From: Rhynchopus sp. YZ270_cl-10
Lineage: Eukaryota > Euglenozoa > Diplonemea > Diplonemida > Diplonemidae
Length of the DNA stretch: 64,000 nt
Reading direction: 5' to 3'
Assembly: GCA_964035575.1 (NCBI GenBank)
Contig: OZ037857.1
Location: 930,001-994,000, forward strand
Below the pieces are notes generated by a model. The model was given only the letters and a program-made list of their open reading frames with translations. It did no database searches and had not been told where the DNA came from. This document shows positions 24,178 to 34,960 of this stretch, in pieces. How positions within the stretch are numbered: position 1 is the stretch's first letter; the number at the start of each line of letters is the position of its first letter. The position numbers and the translations under genes were made by a program.

Positions 24178-24462
24178 ACGCACTTCACCTTGACGGCTCG
24201 TTGTCGTCGCTGATAGTGTCTGGATCTTGGATTCTCCGACCTCTCCTGGTGGGTGCAGAAGCGACGCCTTTGCCCTCCAGTACGTGCGGGTAAGCTTCGG
24301 GCCCACAAGCTCTGATTTCTTCAGTGTTGTGTTGCCGTGTTCCACAATCACACACGGTCGTCCCCGATGATGTCAGTCACGACCTGCTTCGCTTGGCTCT
24401 CAGCCGTGACGCTCTCCTCCTTGCCATCCACCCGGGCCTTTTTTTAGGTGAGAGGGTCTCAC

Positions 24463-24885
24463 TCACAGAGGCATGCTTCGTTTTCTGTGTGTTTTGTGTT
24501 TTGTGTTTTTTCTGGGATTCGTTTCCCAATAATTTTCGTCAGCCCGAAATTTCCAATAATCCCAATAAAACGATTCGTATGCATTGATTGCATGCCTAGG
24601 GTTGCATCGAGGAGGGGCATCGAACAGGGTAGTGACTTCCTCCAGGCAATGGCGGATGGCGTGTTTGTGTGACGTTTTTGGAGGAGATCCGCTTGTGGGG
24701 TACACGAACTGTGCTAGTTTGTTGTACATGAGGGGTGATGCGGCATAAAGTATTGCGGGCAGGGAGCAAAGGGGGACAGAAAAGGAGTGCGTTGGGATGA
24801 TCGGGTTGGTTGTCCCGCATTGCGTCCTCAGCTCTGTGTGCTTCTGCGCCATCCCATTCCTCTCCAGTCTTTGCAGGAGGGCCAT
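24463..24885 (-). CDS. Possible minus-strand open frame (unknown)
   Basis: 140 codons from ATG. The frame remains open upstream to about 25036, where it contains an acidic stretch (TATSDEDAEHADDTN) and IDEEAPQEKF, which read like protein. Then come KRGTMALLQRLERNGMAQKH and a Tyr/Trp-rich C-terminus. If real, it is the only minus-strand gene in 64 kb. No family is recognised, and codon use is less GC-rich than in neighbouring genes, so decay or chance are both possible. Confidence 0.25.
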   Translation of the reverse strand: MALLQRLERNGMAQKHTELRTQCGTTNPIIPTHSFSVPLCSLPAILYAASPLMYNKLAQFVYPTSGSPPKTSHKHAIRHCLEEVTTLFDAPPRCNPRHAINAYESFYWDYWKFRADENYWETNPRKNTKHKTHRKRSMPL

Positions 24886-25367
24886 CGTCCCTCTCTTAAC
24901 CGTTGTTGTGGCAGGGCTGTTTCTGTTCGTATCATCTGCATGCTCTGCATCTTCGTCAGAGGTAGCAGTGAACTTCTCCTGAGGTGCTTCTTCATCGATG
25001 GAATGCCATCGGAGCCGATGTTTATCATTAGCTTGTCAAATAGCGTCTCCATCGAGATTTTGCCAACCAGCATGTTTCTGCTGCTCCCCACCATTCTAAG
25101 TGACTACTTCTGGTAAGCAGGACTGGCGACGTAGGGCACTTAGGAGCCGCCATGGCTGAGGCGTACTCCTCTGTGCTTCTGCGAGGGTTGAGGTGGAAGC
25201 CCTGGTGGTATCTATTCATGAATCACGCGGTACCGGGCATTGCCGGGTGGTGTATTCCGGTAATCCCTGGTAAGCTTCTGTCCACAGGGGTGGCATGGGG
25301 ATGGGTGAATGGTTGTGAGTCTAGGAAAATAAGCATACACGAAACAGAGATCAAAAAAGACACAAAA

Positions 25368-28037
25368 ATGGACGACATGCTAGGAGAGGACGAGGATGGG
25401 TTCGGGATGCTTCCTAGCACACAGGGTGGAGGAGGAGCAGACGGGTACAACGACATGGACGACTTTGCTGACGCGGAGGCGAACGCCAGCTTGCTGCACG
25501 ACGGACCTGGCCACGACGAACTCGATTTCCACGACTCACAACACATGCTTGAACACATGGACCCCCATCACCACCCTGACGACGTACACGAACACGACGG
25601 CTACGTGCTGTCACACCCGCACGCATCCGAGCACACTACCGGGCTTGGCCTGGAACTGGAAGAAGGTCCTCCACAATACGACGAAGACCTGCTTCTACTA
25701 GGCCCTATGGGCGACTACGACAACTACAGCGCCACAGGCGACGAGGTGCCAATAGGTGACCGTCTCTACCTGAAGGGGCAAGAAGCCATGCGGCGTCGAC
25801 AAGAAAAGCTAGAACGTGCCCAAGCCGAGCAGGCCGCAAAGGAAACCGAAGAAAACATGCAAAAACCACAAATCTGCGCCACATCGAACATCCGCCGTTC
25901 CGATGGCGACTTCAACAAATTTTACAAAATCCAAGAAGAATGGCTGCAACGGCGCAACAGAATGCTTGACAAAAAACGCGACATGGAAAAGGAAGAAGAC
26001 CTCAGCGTCGACAGGAACATGAAGGCGTCACGCAAAAGCAATCGCATTCTTGCCGGGCGCCACAAAGGCCCGATCCAGGCATGGGACCAAAGGGAGCAAC
26101 ACTTCCGTGCAGTGCACACAGAGGAGAAGCTTGCGGCTGCGTCGTTCAAACCTACCATTTCCCCTGCAGCACAGAACCTCCGTCGGAAGGGCACTGTCAC
26201 GACACGACTCTACGATTCTGCGAAGAGTAAGAAGGTTGCCGAGAGCCCGAGGGCCAATGGAAAGAAGGTGACAGACGACCAGGTCAAGACGTTGCTGCAG
26301 AAGATGCACGCAAGCGAGGAGACCGCACGCAGGAAGTTTGAGGGGAAGCTGAAGTCGCTCAAGGAAGAGGAGGGCCCGTTCATGCCTGTTGTCAACGAGC
26401 GGTCCAACAAGATCCTTGACCGACAGGGTGGGCACATCCCCATACACAAGCGCACGTCACGTGCAGCAGGGGGAGGAGCACGTCCCGCACAGGAGACCCT
26501 CGCACAACAGCGCTCACACTCACAGGCCCACAGCCGCCCCTCCATGGGTCACACCCCGCAAGCACAGTATGTCTTACAAATTGTCCCCATTTTTTGCCTG
26601 CGTGTAGGCGGGTTTAGTGCTAGACCCTGGCAGCGGGGTTCCACCACAGACAGTGGGTGACAGTTTCCCTGTTATTTTCTTCGAGGCTACAGCACATCTC
26701 CCCATATGGTTTATTCGGCCCGACTTTGGGTTCCGTGCAACCTCAAACGAGGTTAAATCCACAAATGGATTTGCACACATACATACACTCCCACAACGCT
26801 ATTTAGCATCTACTATTACTCATCACGACTCACTTCATCAAATACAATTTTGACCTTCCCCCCCTTTTCACTCCCTTTCTCACCCTTTTACAGACCTAAC
26901 ATCTGGAAGAAGGCTGCCGCCTCGCAGCAAAAGCTTACTGCGCGTCTGGAGAGCCTGCGGCAGGAGAGGAAGGAGGAGGAGGATGCGAACTGCACTTTTA
27001 AGCCGCGGACGAATGCACGGAGTTCTGCATTGGTGAAGGGACGTTCGACACATGGGGGTGGTGGGGGTGGGGGTGGGGCACATGCACGCTCAGGCAGCAG
27101 CCACCACCACCATCACCACGACCCCGACCACCACGATGCCGACAGCACCGCAGAAGCCTTCTGGGAACGCGACGTCCTCATGGGTGGCGGCCAAAGCTTC
27201 AGCCCCACCCAATCCTCCACCGGCCATTACGACCAGCCCAGCGACGACGACACCCACCACTCCGAAGCCCTCTCCCCAAGAGAACCCCGCCAGGACTCCA
27301 CCCGCCACCCCAAAAGCGAGATCACAGAGTGGGAAGCCTCCTGGATCCAACAGCAGGACGAAATCAACAGCATCCTGAAGCAATACTCCTCGGCCAGCCC
27401 TGGGGCAGCGAACGAGCCATCTTCGCATTCTGAAGCGCAGTCTCCTGTTGCTTATCAACCACAACACGAAGCAGGTGCACATCCACAGGACAGCATGCTG
27501 CCTCACGTCGACTACTTCGATGCGGAATCATCTCTTCCCAAGCAGCCTTCCGTGCCAATGAGTGCGGAGACAGACCGTTTTACGCGGTGGGAAGAAGAGT
27601 GGTTGCAGCAGCACGGTGAAATTCAAGCAATTCTGCAAAGGACCGACGGAGGACCTAGTGGAGGTGGAGGTGGAGGAGGAGGAGGAGGAGGAGGAGGAGG
27701 AGGAGGAGGAGGAGGAGGAGGAGGAGGAGGAGGAGGAGGAGGAGGAGGAGGAGGAGGAGGAGGAGGAGGAGGAGGAGGAGGAGGTGGTGGTGGTGGTGGT
27801 CCGATCCCACCAGGCGCTACCATGCCTCCACCAAGCCTCAGTCCAATCAGCAGGACTCGCCAGCCAAGTCCATCCCGGGTACTGCCGCAACCTGTCCGTA
27901 ATGTTCACAGAAATGCGTTGCCAGCAGAGGGAGGAGGAGGGCCCGAAGGCATTTCCGACCTGCAGTCGATGCTGGACGGCTGGCGACAGCTTGAAGACCA
28001 ATTCAGCACCAGCTTCGAAAAGCTTCGTCTGCGCTGA
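25368..28037 (+). CDS. Large low-complexity protein with FKP-type motifs and a poly-Gly tract
   Basis: Two exons, 25368-26566 and 26894-28037; the intron (327 nt, GTATGT...ACAG, phase 2) restores a single 780-residue frame. The N-terminal third is acidic and His-rich (MDDMLGEDEDGFGML, then HHHPDDVHEHD). A charged helical middle follows (about 130-380). Short motifs ASFKPTISP, GPFMPVVNERSNKI and NCTFKPRTNARS recall the CTFxPxxN pattern common in flagellar or cytoskeletal coiled-coil proteins of protists. A related segment occurs twice: EWEASWIQQQDEINSILKQ and RWEEEWLQQHGEIQAILQR. Between that and the C-terminus is a run of roughly 45 glycines encoded mostly by GGA. Function unknown; a cytoskeletal role is inference only. 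Confidence 0.75.
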
Positions 28038-29110
28038 TATTTTTTTGTATCGTTTTTTGTTCCATTTTTTTGTGCGAGAAAAAAAAGAAGGTTTTCTCAA
28101 TGTTGATAATAGACCTGTATATCCAAAAGAGATAGAAGAGAGTCGGTGAAAGGAGCGAAGGAGAGAGAGGGAGAGAAAGCGAAGAACAAGGGGGAAAAAC
28201 TTTTCCTCACCGAGCCCTAAAGAAGGGGAGAAAGTACACAATTTTTTTTTGAGGTACACTGTCACGAGAGGGCTTTGTATTTCGAGTCAACTTTTTTTTC
28301 CCCCCTGAAAACCGAAGGTGAGTGCTTAGTCGATTGTCGACAACTGTGTGTGGAAAGTGAAGATTGCAATGAGATAGCCACACAAAGAGCAGCTACACTC
28401 CTCCAGCATTTTTTGTTGTCAAAAAAGGGAAAACAATAGAACGATTCTCTCTTTTCGCGTAAGATGATCTGCACGAGAGGCACATTCATCTTTCAAGTTT
28501 TTTTTTTTTTTGACAAAAACCCTTCCCCCCTTCCTTCTTTCTCTTTCTCTTTCTCTTGCTTTCTATCCCTCCAAGAAGACCAATTCAGCAACCCCGCATT
28601 ATATTGTAATAGACCCGAAGAAAAAAAAAATGCGAGAATATTTTTTCCAATCTGAACCCCCCCGCAAACCCGCAAATTGTCCACCCTTTTTAGAGAGGCT
28701 AAGGTTCATCGTATAAACCATTTTTCTAACCGTACAGGATTCATGTCCCTGTATTCGCAATGATCCCCTTTGATTTGATGAGTGGAAGCGGGAGTAGCAC
28801 ATATCAGATGTAGACAAAATGGAGGTAGGACTGCATGGTCGGGGGTCGCCCACGGTGCACCCGGTTATTGTAGGTACACTGTTATGAGAGCGCTGGTATG
28901 TTTTCAAATCAACGTTGTTTTTTTTTGTTAATCGCAGCTCCGGGGGTGTTTTACCCCACAATTTTTCAGACTGAACACCTTCAGTATCAACACCCTCCAG
29001 GAAGCAAGCAACACACCCACCTTCCACGCTCCATTTCCAACACCTTTCTCCCTTTTTCTTCTTCGTTTTCTTCCCGCTCTTTTCTCTTTTTTTTCTTTCT
29101 TTTTCTTTCA
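28038..29110 (+). other. Spacer with repeat copies
   Basis: No gene. It carries GGTACACTGTCACGAGAG repeats at 28252-28291 and 28872-28914, a hairpin-family copy at 28458-28498 (AAGATGA and TCATCTT pair around a GCACGAGAGGC centre), and a long C/T tract leading the next gene. Confidence 0.5.
28785..28914 (+). repeat. 130-bp dispersed repeat, copy 1
   Basis: Shares GGGAGTAGCACATATCAGAT, a TGCATGGTCGGGGG/CCCGGT middle and an AGGTACACTGTTATGAGAG end with 38195-38315. The 3' part also occurs alone at 28252 and 32748. Confidence 0.6.
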
Positions 29111-30148
29111 ATGTCCGAGACACCTACACGCTCTGGTGTTGAAGGGAGCCAGACGCAAAGCAAGACCCCACGCAGGCGGCTTGAACCCCCGCCGAACTCT
29201 CGGGTCTATGGAGAGGCAGGTCGGGTTAAGCTTGCGGTGACACCTCAGAAGATGCTTGCAGAAAAGCAGCAGAAGACGCGGGAAAGGAAGTGGCGTGGGG
29301 TGCAGAAGAATGTTGGTGACGATGAAGGTGATGTCTCGAATGCGTCGAGACGGTCTCAGAGTGCAGAGCGGAGACGTGATTATGAGAAGGAGAGACAGCG
29401 CGATGGGGTGCGCAGACGGCAGAAGGAGCTGTCACGCCGTCTGAACACATACTCCCCTGGACGCCCCGCAGCAGGAACCACCCCGCATTCCTACGAAGCC
29501 CTCATGCTTTCAGAGCTTTCCCCCGAAAGACGTGGTAAACGTGGTGGAGGCTCTCCACGCTCTGCTGAAAAGGCCTTCAGTCGTGCGTCCCCTGCGTCGC
29601 CTACGCCAAAGGAAAGACGTCGTCGAAGCACATCACCTCCTACACCATGCGCGCTCGGAACTGCAGCATCGCCACAACGCTGTGCTGCCGCATCGCCTAT
29701 GCTTGCGAAGGAGCGTTGGGGCACTGCGTTGACCCTCGGAGTGGAAGCTCCGGCACCCCCAAGGGTGGTTCCAGCGCATGACCCGGCAAGGCGTGCAGGA
29801 GCAATGCGGCAAGAAGAAGCAGACCGTGTCCGTCTTGCAGAACAAGCTGTTGCTCATGCAAGCGAAAACGACCTCAGCATCACCCAGGTAGAAGAAGAGG
29901 AAGAGTCCTCTGCGCACCAAGAGGGAGAAAATGGGGTAGAAAATGGAGGGGAAGGAGAAGAAGGTGGCCGTCTTCACCCAATCCCTCTTGGGTTCCTCCA
30001 GCCCGGGCAAGACCGGTCCTGCCCAGACCTGATGAGCACCTTGAACCTGACAAGGCGCTTTGATGATCGTCTCGCCGAGGTTCGCTCCCCCATGGTCTAC
30101 GGAGGACAAACTCCTACCTCCCCTATGATCGTCTTCCCGCAGCAATAG
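29111..30148 (+). CDS. Basic, disordered protein of unknown function
   Basis: 345 residues. The first two thirds are rich in Arg, Lys, Ser and Pro (for example SRRSQSAERRRDYEKERQR), with several SPxR/K or TPxR sites that resemble proline-directed kinase targets. An acidic stretch (VEEEEESSAHQEGENG) precedes a more ordered C-terminal segment ending YGGQTPTSPMIVFPQQ. A helical region near 70-115 is possible. No domain is recognised. The start is the first ATG after an 80-bp C/T tract and agrees with the composition switch. A microtubule- or nucleic-acid-binding role is conceivable from the charge but unproven. Confidence 0.65.
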   Translation: MSETPTRSGVEGSQTQSKTPRRRLEPPPNSRVYGEAGRVKLAVTPQKMLAEKQQKTRERKWRGVQKNVGDDEGDVSNASRRSQSAERRRDYEKERQRDGVRRRQKELSRRLNTYSPGRPAAGTTPHSYEALMLSELSPERRGKRGGGSPRSAEKAFSRASPASPTPKERRRRSTSPPTPCALGTAASPQRCAAASPMLAKERWGTALTLGVEAPAPPRVVPAHDPARRAGAMRQEEADRVRLAEQAVAHASENDLSITQVEEEEESSAHQEGENGVENGGEGEEGGRLHPIPLGFLQPGQDRSCPDLMSTLNLTRRFDDRLAEVRSPMVYGGQTPTSPMIVFPQQ

Positions 30149-31179
30149 CTAGGTGAGGAGAGAATGGAAAAAGTCCATCCTTTGGCTGTATTGTGTGCTC
30201 AGAAGTATTGTATCATAAAAAAAGGGCGCAAAAACAAAAAAAAAAAGAAAAATACAGTTATGTTGTGTTCTGAGTGTTGTCAGAAAACACAAAAGAGGAG
30301 AGGAAAAAAAAATTTAAAAAACAATTCTTCTCCAAAAAAAAAATGAACAAAAAAAAGAAAAAAAAAACCTGTTTTGTATCACCCATCCACGTTGCTTTCC
30401 TTTCCCCCCTCACTCCGCTTTATTATTTTTTTATCTTTTGTTTTCCCCCTCGTTGTATGTGACAGCCTGCTCGCTTGATGAAGTGTTGTGGGTTTGTCAA
30501 AGAGGGGGGGAGAGAGAAAGAACACTTTGTGCGGATGTTTTTTTTTTTTCCTTCTTTTTATTTTTTTTGAAAGATGTGTTGTGCCGTCTGTGAGGCCCAT
30601 TCTTTCAGAGATTTTTTTTTCTTTTCTATTTCTCTTTATTTTTTTTTTACCGAGGAACGGTGTTCAATTTATGTGACAGACGGGCTCTCTAGTTTCATCT
30701 TCCCAACAAAAAAAAAAAGACTTACAAATTTCTCGGCCCCAATATGTTGTTCTCTTTTCCCCCCCACCGTTCCGTTGTTCCTTCCTCTGCAAGGAAGCAT
30801 ACCAAAAGAGATGAAGAAGGTGTCGTTGTTTTCACCCTCCCCCTTTTTTTTTTTATTACGGGAACAGGGGGTTAGTTCCCTCTATTATCTTCGCCCCCTT
30901 TTTTTCAAGGTGCCTAAGCAGATTAGGTTCACCCTCTTTGCCCCCCCCAGAAGTGTTAATGAGAGAGGTCGCTTCTGATAAAAAAAAAATCACTTTTTTT
31001 TATCGGTCATTTCCACAACAAAAAGACATATTTTTTTCTCTTCAATTTTGCGTAATCTGTAAAGGTTTTTGCACTACCCATGACAGTACGAAAGGCTTTT
31101 GGCCTACATTGTGTACCGTATCTTTACCCTTTGGGTGTAAAATGATTGTCGACACAGCAACAACAACAAAAAAATATTA

Positions 31180-31230
31180 TAGTGGAGTTCATCCTCGGGT
31201 GTCTACACTAATACAACTAAGTTTTCAAAA
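31180..31230 (+). repeat. ACTAATACAACCAAG element, copy 1
   Basis: TAGTGGAGTTCATCCTCGGG followed by TGTCTACACTAATACAAC and AAGTTTTCAAAA. One of five close copies, all +, here about 1 kb past the preceding stop codon. Confidence 0.7.
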
Positions 31231-31402
31231 AAAAAAACAAAACAAAGGGAAACCGGAGCCAGTCCAGTCAACAACCAAAAAAAAATTATTTCACCACCCC
31301 TCCTCCCTTCCCCTTTCTGTGTAAGTGTCCTGTTTATGAGGGGAAAAAGGGTGTGTCCATTTTTACGAAGCTGCCCTCTTGGGGGGGTGACCCGAGGAGA
31401 AC

Positions 31403-31457
31403 CAGTGCCTGCGTCTGGCGAGGAACGGTGAGGTGTTTGCACTTTCAAATTCTCTTC
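31403..31457 (+). repeat. Dispersed repeat, GAGGTGTTTGCAC type
   Basis: Closest relative of 9806-9860: GTGCCTGCGTC, GAACGGTGAGG and TTTGCACTTTCAA in the same order and spacing. Confidence 0.6.
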
Positions 31458-31975
31458 TTCTTCTTCTACCTTCTTTCTTTTTTCTTTTCTTTTCGCCTTT
31501 ATATATTTCAGATAGATGACACCGAAGGAACCGGGTTTCGACTGGTTTTGAAATTGCATTACCGGGTAAATACGGGAAATAGAAAATTTTCGGGCAGTGT
31601 AAACTGTTTCCCCCTCTCCCCAGCTACACTGACCCAACAGATTATCAAAATTTCAAAACCTCGGTAAATGGTGTTCAGGGGATGTCTTCTGTGTTTCTCG
31701 CCTCTGTATTTGCCTTGGGAAAAAAAATGTCGCCTTTTTTCTGTTTTTTTTTTCTTCTTTTTTTTCTTTTGGTGGGCTCAGGTTCACCTTACATTTCTTT
31801 TTGTTTTATGTCTGCCGACAGGGTATTCCGTGTATCTTTTTAATTAGAGTTGCACAAACCAAACGATTTTTTTTTATCTACAGGTGACCACCAAGTAAAA
31901 AGAGTTACCCTGAATGAAGGGAAACGGAGGGGGTGACGGGGGGAGGGGTTAGGGTCAAAAGCCCCACATTTTGTG

Positions 31976-32154
31976 TAACAAAACAGGCCTTTTGTTAGAT
32001 TTGCGTTTTTTTTGACCCTCAGAAGTGTATTATGACCCCCAAAACCCACCAATTATTCGCTATTTTTGGTTTAGGTGGGTTTTGGGGGTCATAATGCAGT
32101 TATGATGGTCAAAAATAAATGCAAATCTAACAAAAGGCCTGTTTTGTACACCCT
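31976..32154. mobile_element. Foldback element with CAGGCCTTTTGTTAGATTTG arms
   Basis: Arms of about 75-80 bp (31976-32050 and 32074-32154) with few mismatches: GGCCTTTTGTTAGATTTGC pairs with GCAAATCTAACAAAAGGCC, and TATGACCCCCAAAACCCACC with its complement. The central loop is about 23 bp. The tip shares CAGGCCTTTTGYTA with the element at 8893-9572. No clear target duplication is visible because the palindrome runs on into ACAAAA/TTTTGT. Confidence 0.8.
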
Positions 32155-32960
32155 TTTGGCCCCAAGAGAAGTGGTGGCTGCATACGTGGTGTATACGTGT
32201 ATGCACCACAGAGAGCATGCGTGCTCAGAGAGTATGCATACGTATGCCGCCACTATTGCTCTAGAAGGGGGTGAAGCTGCTTCAATACTGCGTGCGTATT
32301 TCCACCAGATTATGTGGAAGTGTGTGGTATAGTGCTTTTTTCTGTGTCTATACCCAGGCTGAATGGGATGTGGTAGTGGCGGTTGTATCATCACAATACA
32401 GCCGCTAGGATGTGAAGGGGAGGAATGGAGCTTGCAGAGCCACTACACTATTCCAACAATTTTTCAAAAAAAAAAGAAAAAATAGCCACAAAAAAAGTGA
32501 GTTTTTTGCGTTCATGACCGACCTCAAAGAAGAGAAGAAAAAAAAAACAGCACAAAAAAAAAAAAATGTTTCTTTGCAAAAAAAAAAGTTATTGTTTTTT
32601 TAAAGTTCGAGAACAGGATGGCGCGCATTCTCCATCGTTCACCCCTTCTGTGTTGTTCCGACAAGCTATTGATGCAGTGTAATGGTGTTGTCGTGCCGTC
32701 ACATTATTATCCCGCCGGTTGCGGGTTGCCATGTTTCCGCTATCTTTAGGTACACTGTCACGAGAGGGCTTTGCATCTCAAATCGCATTTGGATGTGAAC
32801 AGATTGCGTTCAAGGTCAGCACAGAGAGGCTTGGTTCATCTTATAAGCTTTTTGTCGATTTGATGTTATTCCTACTCTTACTCATGGCACCTCTTTGATG
32901 CACCACTGTACACTTTTGTTGATGTCTCCAGAAACATATTGTAATAGTACACAGTCTATA
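32155..32960 (+). other. Spacer before the first SWEET gene
   Basis: Alternating CATACG/GTGCATAC palindromic sequence at 32180-32260, a degenerate ACTACACTATTCCAACAA element at 32424-32468 and a GGTACACTGTCACGAGAGGG repeat at 32748-32786. No gene. Confidence 0.45.
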
Positions 32961-33920
32961 ATGAGCCCCGAGTCGCTTCTGCGCCGCTGTGCTGTGCTGG
33001 CATGCTTCGTGTCAGCAGTGTACGGCGGCACTGCTGAGAGGCTTGCAGAGGCACGTCTGGTGTACGGCGACCTCCTTGTGGGTGCGCTGCAGATCCTCCC
33101 ACCGCTGTTCTCACAGCTCTTTACGCTCGCACCGATCTCAACCATGCAGGGGGTGAAGGATGCTGGCACGACAGCTGATCTCCCTTTGCTTCCATACAGT
33201 ATGATGGTGTGCAACGGGTTCTTGTGGATGTGCTACGGATGGCTTGCTGGAGACACGTATGCCACACCCTCCACTTACAAGCTTTTCTTCTCTCTTCTCT
33301 TGTTCTCTCCCTCGACACCTTTTCGCATGAATTCCATGATTCACTTACCTTCCACTTCTTTGACCCACTTTTTCTGTACCTTTCATACATTATTACACAG
33401 AGCATATTACCTCAGGTTGACCCGACAATTATGTTACTCTCTACCAACCTATCTTATAGCACCCCTCTCCCTGTACAGGTCCGTCATCGGAGCGAACGTC
33501 AGTGCCTTGCTTCTTGGGGTGTACTACTGTAATGTGTTCATAGCGAACAAGGCGCCGGACACTGATGTGACAACACCGTTGGTGGTGTCGGGTGGTGCGG
33601 CACTGCTTGTTGTGGCGATGTTGTTTCTTGAGCAGGAGGCAGCAGTCAACGCAGTAGGCACGCTTGGCTGCGTTGTAGTGGTGGTGATGGTGGGAGGCCC
33701 GCTTACTATGCTGGCGCAGGTGATCGCCCTGAAGAGCACAGCCTCCATCCCTTTCCCTTCCGCAGTCATGACCACAGGGTGCTGCCTTGTCTGGTTTCTC
33801 TACGGCCTTCTTGTCAACGACATCTACGTCTATGGGCCCAACGTGATCGGGTTGCTCTCGGGCATGGCCCAGTTGTGTTTATTTGCAGTCTATGGGTTCG
33901 CAAAGGTCAAGCCCAACTAG
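32961..33920 (+). CDS. SWEET sugar transporter, paralog A
   Basis: Bidirectional sugar uniporter of the MtN3/saliva (SWEET) family, predicted seven-helix membrane protein. Exons 32961-33256 and 33479-33920 give 245 residues. The 222-nt intron (GTATGCC...TACAG, phase 2) has no stop and a length divisible by three, so the unspliced frame also stays open, which is misleading. Repeat 1 shows APISTM and LPLLPYSMMVCNGFLWMCYGW. Repeat 2 shows STASIPFPSAV, WFLYGLLVNDIYVYGPN and GLLSGMAQLCLFAVYGF, matching the SWEET pattern of a Pro-Asn pair near the end. The N-terminus (MSPESLLRRCAVLACFVSAV) looks like a cleavable or anchoring signal not usual in plant SWEETs. First of three tandem copies. Confidence 0.88.
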   Translation: MSPESLLRRCAVLACFVSAVYGGTAERLAEARLVYGDLLVGALQILPPLFSQLFTLAPISTMQGVKDAGTTADLPLLPYSMMVCNGFLWMCYGWLAGDTYATPSTYKLFFSLLLFSPSTPFRMNSMIHLPSTSLTHFFCTFHTLLHRAYYLRLTRQLCYSLPTYLIAPLSLYRSVIGANVSALLLGVYYCNVFIANKAPDTDVTTPLVVSGGAALLVVAMLFLEQEAAVNAVGTLGCVVVVVMVGGPLTMLAQVIALKSTASIPFPSAVMTTGCCLVWFLYGLLVNDIYVYGPNVIGLLSGMAQLCLFAVYGFAKVKPN

Positions 33921-34960
33921 ATTCTGCATGGGTGCAAAGTGTTGCTTGGGTACTGAAGCAGCTTTTCCGAGGTGCTGTTCCTGGGAGATGGACAGAATGA
34001 GGAGAGGGGAGGGGGGGGAGAGGGATGGGGAGGGTCTTTTTGAGTATCCGAATCGGCTGAAGCAGCGTAACTCTCTTTCTCCCTTTTTTTAAAGGTGACT
34101 AAGCACGAGAGGCATAGGGTTCCGATCAATTTTTTTTTCCTTTTTTTTTCCCCCATCTTTCGATTGAAAGAATATCTTAATCATTTTTTGTACTTTTTTT
34201 TACTTGTACTACTACTATAACTGGCCCTGGGCATGTGTTGTTCTGTGTGCTAACCGGATCTTGCGATCCGACTGGTGCCTCTTTTACTCGGTGAGCGGGT
34301 TGACACATTATGTGAGACGTCCCACATTGTGTGAGACATCCCCTATCCGCTTACAGACAACACACCTTTCCCCAGGGTGTGACAGAGTTCTTAGCTGCAA
34401 GCGCGGGACTCTGGTCTGACTTCCGGCAGGAGCTCAATAGAGCTCCTGCCTAGTAAAAAGTTGTTGGTAAGGAGAGTGCCTCTATGTGCAATCTCCACCT
34501 GGTCTTATGTTTTTTTTTTACCCTTTTTTTTTTGCTCTTTTTTCTTTTTCTTTTTATGATAAAATAAGATCACTGCCCAACCCCCAGCTAGTTCACGTTG
34601 GCCGTCCACCTTCCAGGTTGAGTCTACCGGTACCCCCACAAGATTCACCCACCGCCGCGAGGATAAAGGAGCATCAAGCTCAACGAAGGAAGGGTGTTTT
34701 GCTGTGGTCATCATTTACTGCCACCCACCTCAAGAATCTTATCAACCCGGTCCTCAGGTGTCCAAGACGGTGGATGCCTTTTACAGTCAGGCGCATGGAC
34801 CAGATGCAATTAAACGTCCTGCCCAGGACAATGTGTGTGTGGTGTCTTCTCAGGCTAGGTGTGTTGTGAGGACTTTTTCTTGGCTGAAAGATCTCGTGTT
34901 TATTTTGTGGGAAAAGGCTTTTTTTGAACTGCTTATATCAGAAGTGGGTGTAAAATCACA
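33921..34960 (+). other. Spacer between SWEET A and B
   Basis: Contains a hairpin-family copy at 34094-34130 (TGACTAAGC-ACGAGAG-GCATAGGGT), 175 bp after the stop, and a perfect 10-bp-stem hairpin GGCAGGAGCT/AGCTCCTGCC at 34425-34450. A mixed-composition stretch at 34570-34870 has open frames in two phases, but no family is recognised and I do not call it a gene. Confidence 0.5.

Larger units (their letters stand above)
19010..25367 (+). other. Degraded 6-kb intergenic region
   Basis: No intact gene. From about 19300 to 22200 the + strand is G-rich, the opposite of the C/T-rich leaders of the + genes, and a hexosaminidase fragment lies there in reverse. From 22300 to 24400 composition is balanced, with short frames on both strands. 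It holds a 7-bp minisatellite, a 28-bp-arm hairpin and two open frames listed separately with low confidence. Best read as old duplicated or inserted DNA in decay. Confidence 0.5.
30149..31975 (+). other. Gene-free spacer with repeats
   Basis: Homopolymer-rich. It holds a hairpin-family copy at 30909-30935 (CCTAA and TTAGG around GCAGA), an ACTAATACAAC element at 31180-31230 and a GTTTGCACTTTCAAA repeat at 31403-31457. No supported gene. Confidence 0.5.

Noticed and set aside
24100-24190. Long hairpin as a bacterial-type terminator
   Set aside because: There is no T-run after the arms, and the genome is eukaryotic.
33257-33478. SWEET A as an unspliced 341-codon gene
   Set aside because: The 222-nt insert has GTATG...CAG ends, sits exactly where B and C have introns, and would disrupt a membrane helix.
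34486-34869. Possible mobile-element protein remnant between SWEET A and B
   Set aside because: Two overlapping frames look faintly protein-like but show no recognisable motif.
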